Positions 20,727 through 32,093 of a stretch of DNA of 64,000 bases are shown piece by piece. Both the position numbers and the translations under genes were made by a program. Each line of letters opens with the position of its first letter. Position 1 is the stretch's first letter. The DNA lies in the NCBI GenBank assembly GCA_039654915.1, contig CM077598.1, positions 72,320,041 through 72,384,040 of the forward strand, in the 5' to 3' direction. Source of the stretch: Aquilaria yunnanensis. Its lineage: Eukaryota; Streptophyta; Magnoliopsida; Malvales; Thymelaeaceae. Under the pieces are notes generated by a model. It saw only the letters and a list, made by a program, of their open reading frames with translations, was not told the DNA's origin and ran no database searches.

Positions 20727-22454
20727 AACAAAGCCTGTCACACCTCACTCAGGCCCTGGCTTAAAAGTTACTAACTTAAAACCACCAGCCCAACTTCAAA
20801 CTGGGTTTCTAATTCTCGGCCAAGCAAGAAATGGCAACTTTTAAGTCTTATTTTCTTAAGTTAAGAGGCCTGGGAGGTGGCCCAGGTGGCTTTAATAACT
20901 TCAATAACAACTCGCAGCAAGGGCAAGGCCCAAACCCTTAACTTGCCCTACAAGCAAGGATTCACCTAATGCAATTTTAGTGCATACATAGTGTGCATCA
21001 TGTGTGCTAACTATATGGCAGCCAAGAAGCCCACAAGGTTCGTTTAGAGGTTTGAAAACCATATGCAAGATATACATGATGCATTCGGTCAACACTTGTA
21101 CATATGCTTATACCATTAGTCTTCATGAAACAAAGCCCATCATCACATGAACATGCCAAACAATGGCCCATAATCACATAAACATAAGCAAGCATTAAGC
21201 CATCCATAGTCCATACATAACTTGGCATACAAAACCCATCCAAACATAATAAGTCTAGGCACAAATGACTACACATATATACACCAAAAGAGTAGTCTAC
21301 CTAGTAGTCCAAAACATGGCTACAAGCCAAGAGAATCCAAAAGTACATATGCCAAGTTATTACAAGCCATGTCTCCTAATGGTCAAACAAGACCTTAAGT
21401 ATGCCATACAGGAGCACACACTGCAAAACTAGCCCAATGGCTTGGTTCATGGTCATAAAGGCAAACACTATGATCAAGGCCATAGTCCACATATCCATAG
21501 CTCCCCCTAGACAAGTCTCCACTACTGCCTGCAAACTCTAACCATAAGTCTTGGCCATTAAAGAATAAGACTTGTAATGAAAACCAACTGCTAAGCCAAG
21601 CACACATTGGCACATACCTTGGAAAGCAAGCAAATATAAACACTAAGCACACACACAAGCAGCTTAGTCCTACTCAGGCCGAATATCTTTGCTTGAAAAT
21701 AGAGAATGGGCAGTGAGCATATAACTCAGTAGGATTCACATCTATATATAAACAACTCAAATGAGTTTATTTAGTTAAGCTGAGAGTTCACTCAAGCTTA
21801 ACCTCCAGTTCATTAGCTCATCCTGCAAAACAGACACAAAGACAAGAAAACAGGCATAGACATATACCAAAATACACAATTATAGGAAGTAACTCACTTA
21901 AGGGTCAGCATGCACAAGAAATTCACCAAAGCACACAAGTACACACACACACTTCACAAAGTGGCTCTCGGCCATATCCATCCATACATGTACTCATGTG
22001 CATTTCTTGCACACAAACTTACCAAAATACCAATTCCATTAGGAGCTCCCAAAATGCCAAGCAAATAGGCCACATTTACTTGCATTTCTAGCACATGTAC
22101 CATAGTTAATTAGCTAATCAACAACCAAATAAGTAACCACAATATGCCCATCAAGTAGCTAAGGTCATATGGTACAATTAACCATCACTTAGCCACTCTA
22201 GACACTTGTATCATGGTATACAGTACCAAGCAGAACAAGTGTCAGTGAACCCTACCTCAATTAGCTCTCGGTCTCAACCAAGTTTCAATGTCCAAGTGCT
22301 CTTCAATTCCAATGCCTAGCATGACAACACATAGGCATCATTACATAACTCATGGACCCAAAATACCATGACCATATGAAGAACACTATGACCCACATAT
22401 ACACTTAAGCTCTCGGCCAAAGTGCCATTATTCCATATACATGTACTGCCCATA

Positions 22455-23321
22455 TGATAGCCAAAGGCTATCGCCTCAATCTGGCCGAATACCCTGCCAC
22501 AACAACGGCCAGAAGAACTGGCGCTTCCCGGGAATAGGTGGAATCATGCACCTCGGGAGATAGCCTGAGAGCTCCGAGCCTCGGCACGCCAGTAAAACTT
22601 GAGGACTCCATTCGCCCCCCAAGGTTGTGAACAGCGCGCCTTCGGAAAAGTGGCACCAGACATTGCTGCCCGAATATGATATCCCCGAAGGCGGAACCCC
22701 CTAGAACTGGGAACCCCCGAACTGAGGGTAGGCTTCCCGAAGAGGCTCTGTCCGAACTAGAGGACGACCTCGCCCAGGGACCTCGGGAGTACGGCAGGCG
22801 CATTTAAGGAAGCATTTAAGGAAGCCTCTGACACGTCCCACCACAGACGTAAAAAGTCGCCCTGACGCGCAGACGCCATCAGAATCATATCATGGCCCGT
22901 CTCAGCACAAGGCTCGAGGCCATCTAGTTACCAACTATCTGTCCCCTACGCCCAGACGTTCAGGAGCATCCGACCGCACACGTGTCATGATCTGAACGGG
23001 CTAGGTATTCCTATATATACAGGAAATAAATACTTGACAGGAGGTTGGCAGGCCGGATATACAGCTCCCACACTCTGAGAAAATACCAGGCGAGACTTTT
23101 CTACCTTTCTCTTTGAGCTAGTGACTTTCTCCTTCTTCCGGCCACCACTGACTTGGGCGTCAGAGGCTCCCCCCCCGGAAAAACACTCCGGGGGCCTCCT
23201 AACCCTGTTTACCAGCTTTTCAGGTACTCTCCTTGGGGCGATCCACCTTCCAGGCGTTCTTCCTCCTAGAAGTCTCCTCAACAGTCATCATGACTCACAA
23301 CGATGAGGCCTTAGGCCATCA
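22455..23321 (+). repeat. 5' LTR of element D
   Basis: 867 bp, TGATAGCC to GGCCATCA. A CACGTG box at 22979-22984 lies 28 bp upstream of a TATATATA box (23011-23019). A direct duplication of CATTTAAGGAAG lies at about 22801-22825. The first 18 bases form GATAGCC-AAA-GGCTATC. The Gag ATG (23290) is inside the LTR. Confidence 0.93.
23011..23019 (+). promoter_or_regulatory. LTR promoter TATA box (D)
   Basis: CTATATATAC follows the conserved GAACGGGCTAGGTA segment. The same arrangement (CACGTG, GAACGG, TATA) occurs in the LTRs of G, H and J; K has a more diverged form. Confidence 0.7.
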
Positions 23322-26300
23322 TTTGGCGCCGTCTGTGGGAACCCGCTCGCAGATTGCCGTCGTTGAGACTCGGCGTTCTAAGGACAAGGGACTCCCAAGG
23401 TCCTCGTCCGCGCCTGAGATACAACCGGCTGCTGAGCAGGCACTCCCAGAGACTTCTACGCCCGAGGAGGACCGCCCTCTGGTAATCACCATGAGCTTCT
23501 TGAGGGACTTTCAGCGCTCGGTCGTTGCTGAAATGACTCAGCAGATCGACCGAAGATGGCCACAGCAGTCACAGGCCCAGAAACCCTCCTCATCAACACG
23601 CCCTCGGGAGAGAAGCCCCAAGTCTACACACCGCAGTTCAGAAAGTGGAGATCCTCGCGGAGAATCATCCACAGAAGATATAGCCCTCGGGAAACGGCCT
23701 GTGGGACAAACCAGGTCCAAGCGACCGAGAGTCTCACAGCGAAGCAGTTCGTCGCCCGAGGCGAGGGCCCTGACCCCTCCGCGCTGAACTAGCTCCCCGA
23801 AAAGGCGCCGTCGATCTCCCTCCCGTGAAAATGGTCCTAGCGCCACTACGCTTATGGAAAGGATATTGGCACGGCTGGACAGAGTGGAGAAGCAAGTGAC
23901 CAGAAAACCCGTTTGGGACAGGCTGTCGGGGGCATTATGCGAAGATGGCTCACCGTTTATTCGCACCGTCGTTGAGGCAGCTATGCCAGGCGACTTCAGA
24001 GTGCCTAGGCTGGAGATCTATGATGGCCGGACTGATCCACAGGCCCATCTGACGAAGTACAGGCGGAGCATGATAATGCACGGAGCTGATGACGCTACCA
24101 TGTGCAAATGCTTTGAAGTCACCCTCACGGGCCCAGCAACAGCATGGTACAATTCTTTGCCCCCAGGGACTATCACTGAGTTTCAGGAGTTGTCCACAGC
24201 CTTTACCCAGCTGTTCATTGGGAGCAGGCCGACGGCCAAAATGCCTGTACAGATGTTCGACATAGAGCAGAGAAACGGAGAGACGATCCGAGACTATGTC
24301 GAACGATTCAACAGGGAAGCACTCAGCGTCCCGGACTTCCGGCCCGAAATCCGCATCCTCGCTATGACACGGGGCCTTCGGCGTGACTCACAGCTGTTCT
24401 ACGAGTTCTCAAAGGACCCCCCGGAGACCCTCGGAGAATTTTACCGAAGGGCAGAGCAGCACATGACAGCCGAGGAATTGAGGATGGCGGGGCCGAAGTC
24501 TGATCATCACCGCGCTGAAGGGTCCAGCCAGCAAGCTCGGCATCTTTCTAAACATACAGGTCGACCACGGTGAATGCGAGGAAAGAAACCTCAAAGTTTC
24601 ACACCCTTGAGCACGACACGGACCAACATTCTCATGGCGCTGGAAAGGCAAGGGACGCAGATTCGGCGGCCAAAGGCCATGGCCGCCGATAATAAGAAGA
24701 ATGCCAAGAAGTTCTGCCAGTTTCATCGCGACCACGGTCATGACACCGAAGACTGCTTCCAGCTGAAGAAGTACATAGAGTCGCTGATCAAACAGGGCCA
24801 ACTTCGCAAGTACCTGCGGATGCCCTCCCCAACGGGCAGAAAAGAGGAGGAAGAGAGGGCCGAAAATGAGGACTATGACTCCGACAGGCGGAGAAACAGA
24901 AGTCCAAAAAGGCGCCTTCCACCTCCAGTAGGGGTCATCCAAACCATCACCACGGGGCTCCCATCCTCGGAAAGAAAGCGGAAGGCCAGAGAAATTGCAG
25001 TCATGGAGTATCAAAGTCCATCAAAGAAACTGGCTCGCAAAGATGGCTCCACCGTCGTCTTCCCCCACGACGACCCGCTGCTGATAATGGCGAGAATAGG
25101 GAACTGGGACGTCAAGAGAGTGTTGCTTGATGATGGCTCAAATGCTGACGTCCTATTCTCGCACTTACTGCCGAGCTTGGGCATCTCCAGCAGCGAGCTG
25201 AAACCTGTCACCACGCCCACCTTCGGCGTTGGGCCATCCGAACTACCCGTCCTCGGATGGATCGACCTCCCTTTGATGATGAAAGGCACTTCGGTAGACG
25301 GAGCAGCTGAGTTGTACGCGTCCACAATGGCAAGATTCATCGTCATGGATGTCCCGTCTTCGTACAACGCCATCCTTGGAAGGCAGACTCAGGGGAACCT
25401 GCACATTCGCCCCGATGTGAAGTACTTGACTGTCACATTCGCCACCAAGGATGGAGATGCAGAGGTCTTCATCGACCAAGCCGAGGTAAGAAAGGTGTTT
25501 GTAAAAACACGAAAGGCTCCGGCAAACAGCTCTACACAAACGGTGGAGGCAAAGGCGCAGGAGAAAGGCAAAAAAGGAGATCCCGCAGAAGCAGAAACGG
25601 AAGCAGTAGATCTTGTCCCAGGACAATCTACCCGAATAGGGAAGAGCTTGGCCAAAGGTGATAAGGAAAATCTTGTATCCTTTCTGCTAAAAAATAAAGA
25701 TCTGTTTGCCTACTCGCCGAAAGACATGCCAGGAGTGAACCCTAGCATAATACAGCACAGCCTCAAAGTAAGCCCGGAAGCAAAACCTATCAGGCAAAAG
25801 AAACGAAGCATCTCAGCCCACAAAAGCAACTTCATGAAAACCGAAGTCCAGCGCCTATTGGATGCTGAAGTTATCAGGGAGGTAAAATACCCCGAATGGT
25901 TAAGCAACGTGGTCATTGCCACAAAAGAAGGTAGCAGCAAACTCCGGATGTGCATTGATTTCAGAAACTTGAACGATGCTTGCCCGAAAGACTCATTTCC
26001 CCTCCCGCCAATAGATCAACTGGTAGATTCAACGGCCGAATACGGGCTCCTGAGCTTCCTAGATGCCTTCAGCGGCTACCATCAGATAAGGATGGACCCC
26101 GAAGATGAAGAGAAAACTGCCTTCATCACCGAGGGAGGAACGTACTGCTATATCAGAATGCCCTTCGGGCTGAAAAATGCAGGAGCCACCTACCAGAGAC
26201 TGATGAACAAGGTCTTTAAAGACCAAATGGGGAGAAACATGGAAGTATATGTTGATGATATGATAGTAAAAAGCAAGCTGCCCGGCTACCACGTTGCAGA

Positions 26301-28788
26301 TTTGGAGGAAACCTTCCAAAAGCTCAGAGCCTTCGGGATTCGCCTTAACCCCGAGAAGTGTATCTTCGGGGTGACGTCGGGAAAATTCCTTGGGTACATG
26401 GTATCCGAAAGAGGCATCGACGCCAATCCTGAGAAGATTAAGGCTCTGCTTGAGTTCCGAACTCCTGCCACAGTTAAAGACGTGCAGAGACTAACCGGAA
26501 GAATAACCTCTCTGAGCAGGTTTATTTCCAGGTACGGAGATAGGTGTAGACCTTTCTTCAAAGTCCTCACAAAGGTAGCAAAGATGGAAGGCGACCTCGG
26601 AAGAAACAATCATCCCTGGGATGAAGATTGCCAAAAGGCCTGGGAAGAACTCAAAGTCTACCTGGCCAGCCTGCCGACTCTGCGACAACCTCGGGAGGGA
26701 GAACCCCTCGTACTGTACCTCGCCGTCACAGAAAAGGCCGTGAGCTCGGTCCTGATAAAAGAAGAAGGGCCGAAACAATGGCCGGTCTACTACGTCAGCA
26801 AGTCCCTGCATGGCGCCGAAGTCAGGTACCTTTTGCTTCAAAAAGCTATATACGCCTTGGTGCTTGCAGGAAGAAGACTGCGACCATATTTCCAGGCTCA
26901 CCCCATCATCGTCCGAAGTAGTCTACCACTACGGGATGTTATGAAGAGAGTTGATCATTCGGGAAGGCTCTCCAAGTGGTGCATAGAGCTTGGCGAACAC
27001 GAAATCACGTATGAGCCTCGGAAGGCCATAAAAGCCCAAGCATTGGCAGATTTTATCGCCGAAATACCCACCACTGAGGAGAACCACTCAGATCCGGAAG
27101 AAGGTGAGCCAGAATGGACCTTGCATGTTGACGGAGCCTCGGGGTCCGTACACCAGGGAGCTGGAATAGTTATCAGAGGACCCGAAGGCCTAGAGGTGAT
27201 GAAGGCTATCAAGTTCAGCTTCAACGTCACCAATAATGTGGCTGAGTATGAAGCCCTCATAGCGGGATTACGCTTGGCCAGAAAGATTGGCGTGAGAAAC
27301 TTAAGGGCTCACAGCGATTCCCAGCTGGTAGTTCGGCAGACGGCAGGAGATTATGGGGCGAAGGACCCAATCTTGGCAAAATACCACGAGCTGGTAAGAA
27401 AACTCATCCAAGAGTTTAACGCCGTGCGGATCAAAAATGTACCCCGGCGGAATAACACTGAGGCAGATTGCTTAGCGAAGTCCAAAACATACACCGAGGT
27501 GCTAGACCATCCAAGCATCTCCGTGCTAAGCGTAACGACCTCGGGAATGGGGTGGAAGGACCCCTTAAAGAGATACCTCGCAGAGAATGAGCTTCCCGAA
27601 GACGCCGGCAATGCTGCAAGACTGCGAAGACGCGCCGGAAGATTCTTCCTGATTGGTGAAGAGTTATATCGGCAAGGATATGCAAATCCGCTGCAGAGAT
27701 GTGTGCGCGAAGAGGATACTGAGATGGTCCTCGAAGAAGTCCACGAAGGCATGTGCGGCTCGCACATTGGAACTGATGCCCTTGCAGCAGTGATACTCCG
27801 CCAAGGATATTTCTGGCCTACCCTGAAAAAGGACGCAAGGCAGTTCGTCCAGAAGTGCGGTAGTTGCCAGAGACATGCAAAAATCCAGAGGATACCCTCG
27901 GAAATGGTAACGTCGGCAGACTATCCTTGGCCCTTCGCAGTCTGGGGTATAGACCTCATTGGGCCACTCCCCACAGCGCCCGGAGGCGTGAAATTCTGCG
28001 TGGTAGCAGTGGACTATTTCTCAAAGTGGGTAGAGGCAGAACCACTAGCAACTATCTCGGCAAAAGAAGTGCAGAAGTTCGTATGGAAGAACATCGTATG
28101 CAGATTTGGCATACCGAGGGTACTAGTAGCTGATAATGGATCCTAGTTCATAGACAAAGGATTCCAGGAATTCATCAGCAACCTCGGAATAAAGATGCAC
28201 TTCGCCCCAGTAGCTCACCCCCAAAGCAATGGGCAGGTGGAAGTATCAAACAGGACCATAAAAGATGGCCTGAAAAAGAGACTTGGGGAAGCCAAGGGGA
28301 AATGGCCAGGAGAACTCCAAAGTGTATTGTGGAGCTACCGAACGACGCCACGAAGAGCCACAGGGGAAACTCCCTTCTCACTCGTCTTCGGAACAGAGGC
28401 CATTATCCCAATAGAGATAGTTCAGCCATCAATACGGGTGCAAGTATTTGATGAAGGCGGAAACGACCTCGGTCTGAGAACTAAGCTCGACCTTGTGGCC
28501 GAACACAGAGAAATAGCCGAGCTGAGAAGAAAAGCTTTCCAGCAAAGAGTGGCCGCGGCTATCAACTTAAAAGCCAGGCCAAAAGAAATCAAAAAAGGAG
28601 ACCTCGTTCTCCGAAAGGCCGACTTTGCACCCCGAAGGCCATCTCACGGAGTACTTCGCGCAAATTGGGAAGGACCTTATCTGGTTCTCGCCGAAGTACG
28701 AAAAGGCGTGTACAAGCTTGGCTACGCCGAAGGCGTAGAATTGAAAAACACTTGGCATTCAGACGCCCTGAAAAAATTCTACGCCTAA
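23290..28788 (+). pseudogene. Tat element D Gag-Pol polyprotein (1832 codons, three stops)
   Basis: A single frame from ATG 23290 (inside the LTR, MTHNDEALGHH, then read through the primer site) to TAA 28788. Order: Gag core (LTGPATAWYNSLPPGTI near 24120-24180); zinc-knuckle-like [14 protein letters not shown]; aspartic protease with DDGS at 25129-25140; RT with YVDD at 26248-26259; first RNase H (about 26700-26950); second, archaeal-type RNase H (WTLHVDGASGS to ADCLAKS, about 27115-27480); integrase zinc domain (HIGTDALAAV...CGSCQRH, about 27750-27880); and integrase core with WGIDLIGP, VADNGS and the NGQVEVSN Glu. Stops are TGA 23785-23787, TGA 24571-24573 and TAG 28144-28146, two of them at codons that are CGA or CAG in relatives. 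There are no frameshifts. The last stop falls inside the integrase core, so no full integrase can be made. Confidence 0.93.
23324..23341 (+). promoter_or_regulatory. Primer-binding site of element D
   Basis: TGGCGCCGTCTGTGGGAA starts two bases after the LTR. The first nine bases complement a tRNA 3' end ACGGCGCCA (plant tRNA-Asp type); the remainder matches poorly. The site is also translated as part of Gag. Confidence 0.75.
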
Positions 28789-28937
28789 GGTTGAGCGGAA
28801 GAAATATATTGTACAAAAAATATTCTAAGTACAGGATGGTCCGGAGAAGAATGGTCTTGAGAAAATTTTTAAGTATACCAAATTGTCCAGGACAAAATTC
28901 CGCGAAGGTGCTCGCCATGAAAAAAGCAGATATGACT

Positions 28938-29336
28938 TCCCGAAGTCCGTTGAGCGAACATGCTCGGGAAAAAGGGAAAGCAAGAATCTCGCAAAAGTAC
29001 ATGCCAAAACAAAAGCAGAGGTAATTTCCGAACACCCTTGAGCGAACGTGCTCGGGAAAAAGGGAATGAGCAAACTCGTGAAAATTTTCCTAAGTCCCTT
29101 GAGCAAATATGCTCGGGACAATAGGAAGACAGAAAAATTTGGCTGAAGGTTTTCCGAAGGCCCTTGAGCGAACATGTTCGGGATAAAAGGAAACAAAAAG
29201 CCTGCAGAAGACTTAGCCAAATTTTTGCAAACTTTCCAGAAAGTCTCTTGAGCGAGCACACTCGGGACAAAGGAAGGTAAAAAGTTTCTTTGGTTACAGG
29301 TTTTCCGAAAGTCTCTTGAGCAAACGTGTTCGGGAC
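28938..29336. repeat. Hairpin tandem array between pol and the antisense gene (D), six units
   Basis: Units begin near 28944, 29033, 29096, 29158, 29241 and 29310. Each has the pattern TCCC, TT, GAGC, a 6-nt loop, GCTC, GGGA. Where the second arm is GTTC the GAGC arm can still pair through G-U. Spacers of about 40-60 bases are similar between units (KTTTTCCGAA before, AAAGGAA after). The array lies downstream of the pol stop and at the 3' end of the convergent antisense gene, in a stretch with no supported gene. Confidence 0.85.
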
Positions 29337-29467
29337 AGTGGATATAAAGAAACTTGCAAGAAAGGACTTAGCCGAAAAGATTGTTCATTTAGAGCAAACG
29401 CTGCCTTACAAAAGAAGTGTCCAAAGAAGGAGCACGATGAGAAAAATAAGAGGAGCCCTAAAACAAA

Positions 29468-31798
29468 CTAGGGAGAGCCGGGCGGACGAAGACCAGGAAG
29501 CTCGACCTTGGACCACTGCCACCGAGGTCCCTCAGGAATATTTAGGCCCTCCAGAAAAGAGAGGTCCAAATCTGGGAACCTCTGCAGCACCTGGTGCCGA
29601 GCGAGGCAGAAGCCGTCCTGAAAGGTGACCTTGGCCATGTCATCAGAAGTACGTTTTTGAACGCCAAGGACATTGACCTCGTCCCTCAGCTCAGCAACCT
29701 CCTCTTCGAGCTCGCTTATCCCCAGCGTCTCTCCGGACTCCTTCTTCAGAGCCTCGACCTCGGCTTGAAGAGCATTGTTCTCGTCCGTCAACCTCGACGC
29801 AAGACTGTCGGAAACATCCTTGTCCTTGACAAGATCTTCGTTGGCGGCGAGCAGCCCCTTTACTTGGTCGCCGAGGTCGGCAATCTTCCGGGAGGAGTCC
29901 TTTTCAAGTTCTTCTCTTTTCTTCGAGAACTCCTCCCGAACGGCAGCAAGTTGCTGAGAACAATCCGCTGTCAGCTGCTGGTTACTGGCGATCACCTTCG
30001 CAAGCGAAGCCTTCGCTTCACTGAGTTCCCGCGAAGTCGCATCCTTGGAGGCAGCCTCTCTGGCCACCCGAACTCGGAGATAACCAGCGTACTCCAGCAG
30101 CTACGGCAAGGCAAAAGTCCAGGTTAGTACAAGTCTAAACACTTAGAAAATTGAGGAAAAAAGTGTAAAGACTATACCTGAGCAGCATGCTCGGTGACTT
30201 TTGCGGCGAGGGTATTATCCCCCGGGTGAGCCGCCGCAATGGCCCGGAAGGAGGCGTCAGTGGTGATCCCCTTCCAAATCTCCTTTGTCATTTTTGGACA
30301 ATCGTCGGAGAGCAAATTCATATCCTCCGTGATTGTCCAAAAGGGCTCCAAGGGGATCTTCCCCTCAGGGATTGTGGCATCGCGCAGGGCCCGTTTCCTC
30401 TCATGAATGGCCCTCCAGCCAGCAGTAAGAGGCTCCCCTGAAAGTGAGAAGGAAGTTAGGAGCAGAAGAAAAATTCGCGAAAGGAAAAGGAGCTGAACTT
30501 CGCCTAAAGGCATACCTGGAGGAACCTCGGAGACAGTGTCCTCGGGATCCTCGGGCCCCTCAGAAGAAAGACCCTTACCCTTCTGCCGGTACCGCTCCTC
30601 GGCGGTGGGTACTTCTACCACTACAGTGTTTCTGGGGGCCTCGAGGTCGAGAGGAGGCACCTCGGCGGAAGTAGCGGGGACCTCGGCCGGTGGAATTTCA
30701 ACAAGACCAGCGTCTTCGCCAGCTTCTTCTTCCAAAAGCTCTGGCTGAGAAGGCTGGAGAGCCTTCCTAGCTCGCTTCGCCGAGGGTCCCGCCCCTATCG
30801 TCTTCCTTCTTCGGGAAGCCGCCTTCTTTGTCTGCTCCCCCTTCTCCACTTGGCCAGAAAAGAGGGCCTTGTAATAAGCGGCAGCCCCATCGCCCATCTC
30901 TGAAAAAGAGAAGAAATATCAGCGTAAGTCCGAGGAAAAAGTATAAAGGGATGGAAGATTACTCACTTTCGGCAAAAGTTTCGAAAGAAGTCTCCCCCTT
31001 AAGGAGCTTGACCAGCCAGGAGTCTTTCCCGGCGATGGCGGGAGCGGGCATATTGAGGTCAGTCACGTGCTCCTTAACCACTTTCAGCTCCCGAAGGACT
31101 TCTTCGGTCATCAACCTCCAGTTGATAGGAAAGGGGTAAAGAGCACGAGGAGAGACCTCGGGAGCCCAGTCAGCGACTGCCCGAATGCGGGCGTCGAAAT
31201 CCGCGAACACGGAAGCCAACGGTGGGGTCAGCAGCATCCTCGGATCAATGACGTCTGCGTTCAGCACTCCCTGAGCCCATCTGGTCGGGACACCAGACCA
31301 GTTCTTATCCACCTTCAGGAAAAAGAACTTAGGCTGCCACCCCCGCCAGCTATCCTTCGTGTCGAAGGTGAAGGTGAATTTTTTGCTCCCGGATCCCCGA
31401 GGCAGCAGAAAATAGAAGCCACCCTTCGGGACCACATAGAGCATGTAGTACTGCATGAAAATGATGAAGTGAGGCTCTATCCCGAACACGCCACACATGC
31501 AGAGGTAGGCGTTAAAATAGCAGTACGCGTTCGGGGGAAGCTGGTTCACAGCAATGCCATGGAATTGGCAGAACTCACAAACCACCTTCGGGGGAGGATA
31601 CCGAAGACCGGCCTTCAGTTGGGCTCGGAAGACGGTAACCTCGTCGCCACGGTTTGAAAAAGCAAAATGTCTAGAACGAGGCAGTCTGGTCACAGCGTAA
31701 GACGGAAGAAAGAATTTTTTCTTCCACCTCTCTAGTTTTTCGGGGGTGGTACAGCAAGGATGGGCCAGAAGAGGTTTCCAGCTCTCGGGAACAGGCAT
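29468..31798 (-). CDS. Antisense four-exon accessory gene of element D (intact, 702 aa)
   Basis: Exons on the minus strand: 31798-30967, 30899-30516, 30437-30178, 30100-29468 (832, 384, 260, 633 nt; 2109 in total, divisible by three). All introns (67, 78, 77 bp) begin GT and end AG. The exon 1/2 junction gives K-MGDGAAAYYK and the others also join in frame. Exon 1 encodes a conserved globular domain (PCCTTP, KKKFFLPSYAVTRLP, FCQFHGIAVNQLPPN, GGFYFLLPRGSGSKKF, ALYPFPINWRLMTEEVLREL). It resembles the domain known in plants as 'putative gypsy type transposon' (recalled as PF04195, not searched). Exon 2 is low-complexity and starts with a basic KKAASRRRK patch that could act as a nuclear signal. 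Exon 3 is FW-containing. Exon 4 is a long coiled coil ending in FQDGFCLARHQVLQRFPDLD. No stop or frameshift was found. The function is unknown. An upstream in-frame ATG at 31807 is possible. Confidence 0.87.
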
Positions 31799-32093
31799 CG
31801 CAGACATGAAAAAGAGTTTGAGATGGAAAAGAAAATAGTTTCCAGAAAAAACTCAGAAGACGAGTTTGGAAAAAACAACAGTTTTCCAGAAAAACTCAGA
31901 AAAACAGAGGAATCAAGTACTCTGGAAATCAAAACCCACCAAAAGATTTGCCTGAGGACGCCGTCGTGAAAGTTGGTAGGAAAAAGCTCTGATTAAAGAA
32001 GCTCCGCCACAGAAAGCAAGATAAAACGCAAGAACAGAGGGCAGAGCAGAAAAAGAGCAGAAAAACAGTAAGTGGGACTTATGATGGAATGGG

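Noticed and set aside
22468..23281. Minus-strand ORFs within the Tat LTRs of D.
   Set aside because: They duplicate between the two LTRs, have no recognisable domain and are on the strand opposite to the promoter.
24409..25014. Long ORFs antisense to Gag-protease (also 2563-3222 and 40571-41161).
   Set aside because: They are shadows of the Gag frame recurring in each copy, without independent start or splice signals. Unlike the 3' antisense gene, they overlap known coding sequence.
28938..29336. CRISPR-like array.
   Set aside because: The repeats are imperfect, spacers resemble each other, no cas genes exist and the context is a plant retrotransposon.
29326..29628. Plus-strand 100-residue ORF after the hairpin array in D.
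   Set aside because: It overlaps exon 4 of the antisense gene on the opposite strand and is not conserved in G or J.
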